A model generated the notes under the pieces. That model had not been told where the DNA came from and did not search any database. It saw nothing but the letters and a program-made list of their open reading frames with translations. The translations under genes were made by a program, and so were the position numbers. Below, piece by piece: positions 8,739-8,817 of a DNA stretch of 8,817 bases. Source of the stretch: Acidobacteriota bacterium (lineage in GTDB: Bacteria; Acidobacteriota; Blastocatellia; Pyrinomonadales; Pyrinomonadaceae); the NCBI GenBank assembly GCA_003222935.1, contig QHXL01000200.1:1-8817 (forward strand). Reading direction: 5' to 3'. Position 1 is the stretch's first letter, and each line of letters starts with the position of its first letter.

Positions 8739-8817
8739 GCAGCGACAACATGCAGCATGTTCCCTACGCGGTTAGTGCTCCGCGCTATTCCGTTTCACAT
8801 CAGATGGTGACCAGTGC
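8735..8817 (+). CDS. Unidentified protein, N-terminal 27 residues only (runs off right edge)
   Basis: An ATG overlaps the ATL stop codon (ATGA), a typical translational-coupling arrangement, and the frame is open to the window edge. The visible residues begin MSSDNMQHVPYAVSAPRY and show no signal peptide, membrane segment or motif I recognise. The start is well supported by the ribosome-binding site and the overlap; the function is unknown. Its position implies co-expression with the ATL and cyclase-family genes. Confidence 0.65.
   Translation, partial: MSSDNMQHVPYAVSAPRYSVSHQMVTS

Overview
The window looks like ordinary chromosome from a free-living Gram-negative-type bacterium with about 50% GC, most plausibly an Acidobacteriota of the Blastocatellia/Pyrinomonadales type. 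That placement is an inference. It rests on futalosine-pathway menaquinone genes (mqnA, mqnC), an RNase E/G with a very long charged insert in its S1 domain, and the general style of the proteins. There is no rRNA, tRNA, CRISPR array, transposase or phage gene.

Layout from left to right. (1) Positions 1-740, minus strand: the N-terminal part of a tyrosinase-family copper protein that runs off the left edge. (2) Positions 741-1739: about 1 kb without a convincing gene; it holds a candidate sigma70-type promoter and a stable hairpin and is probably a long leader for the next gene. (3) 1740-4361, plus: an 873-residue RNase E/G-family endoribonuclease. (4) 4363-4455: a 34-bp inverted repeat. (5) 4463-5458, plus: a membrane-anchored alpha/beta hydrolase. 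(6) On the minus strand, converging on it with a 15-bp gap: mqnC (5474-6583), preceded by mqnA (6612-7421), an operon for two steps of the futalosine route to menaquinone. (7) 7422-7684: a divergent intergenic region with a nested palindromic repeat flanked by two candidate promoters. (8) Plus strand: a cyclase/kynurenine-formamidase-family hydrolase (7685-8329), an alkyltransferase-like DNA-damage-binding protein (8343-8738), and a gene that starts with a 4-bp ATGA overlap and a strong ribosome-binding site and runs off the right edge. These three look co-transcribed.

The observations most worth attention are these. The RNase E/G S1 domain appears to lack one conserved strand (about 14 residues) exactly where it rejoins after the insert. 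A short FERI/FERV-acidic motif is repeated four times, three of them in that insert. The MqnA coding frame extends 30 codons upstream of its first ATG, restoring the family N-terminus but leaving only an ATT as a plausible start. The mqnA/cyclase intergenic region holds a palindromic element whose right boundary forms a perfect -35 box. I did not find a convincing new multi-gene system; the novelty here is in protein architecture and intergenic elements.
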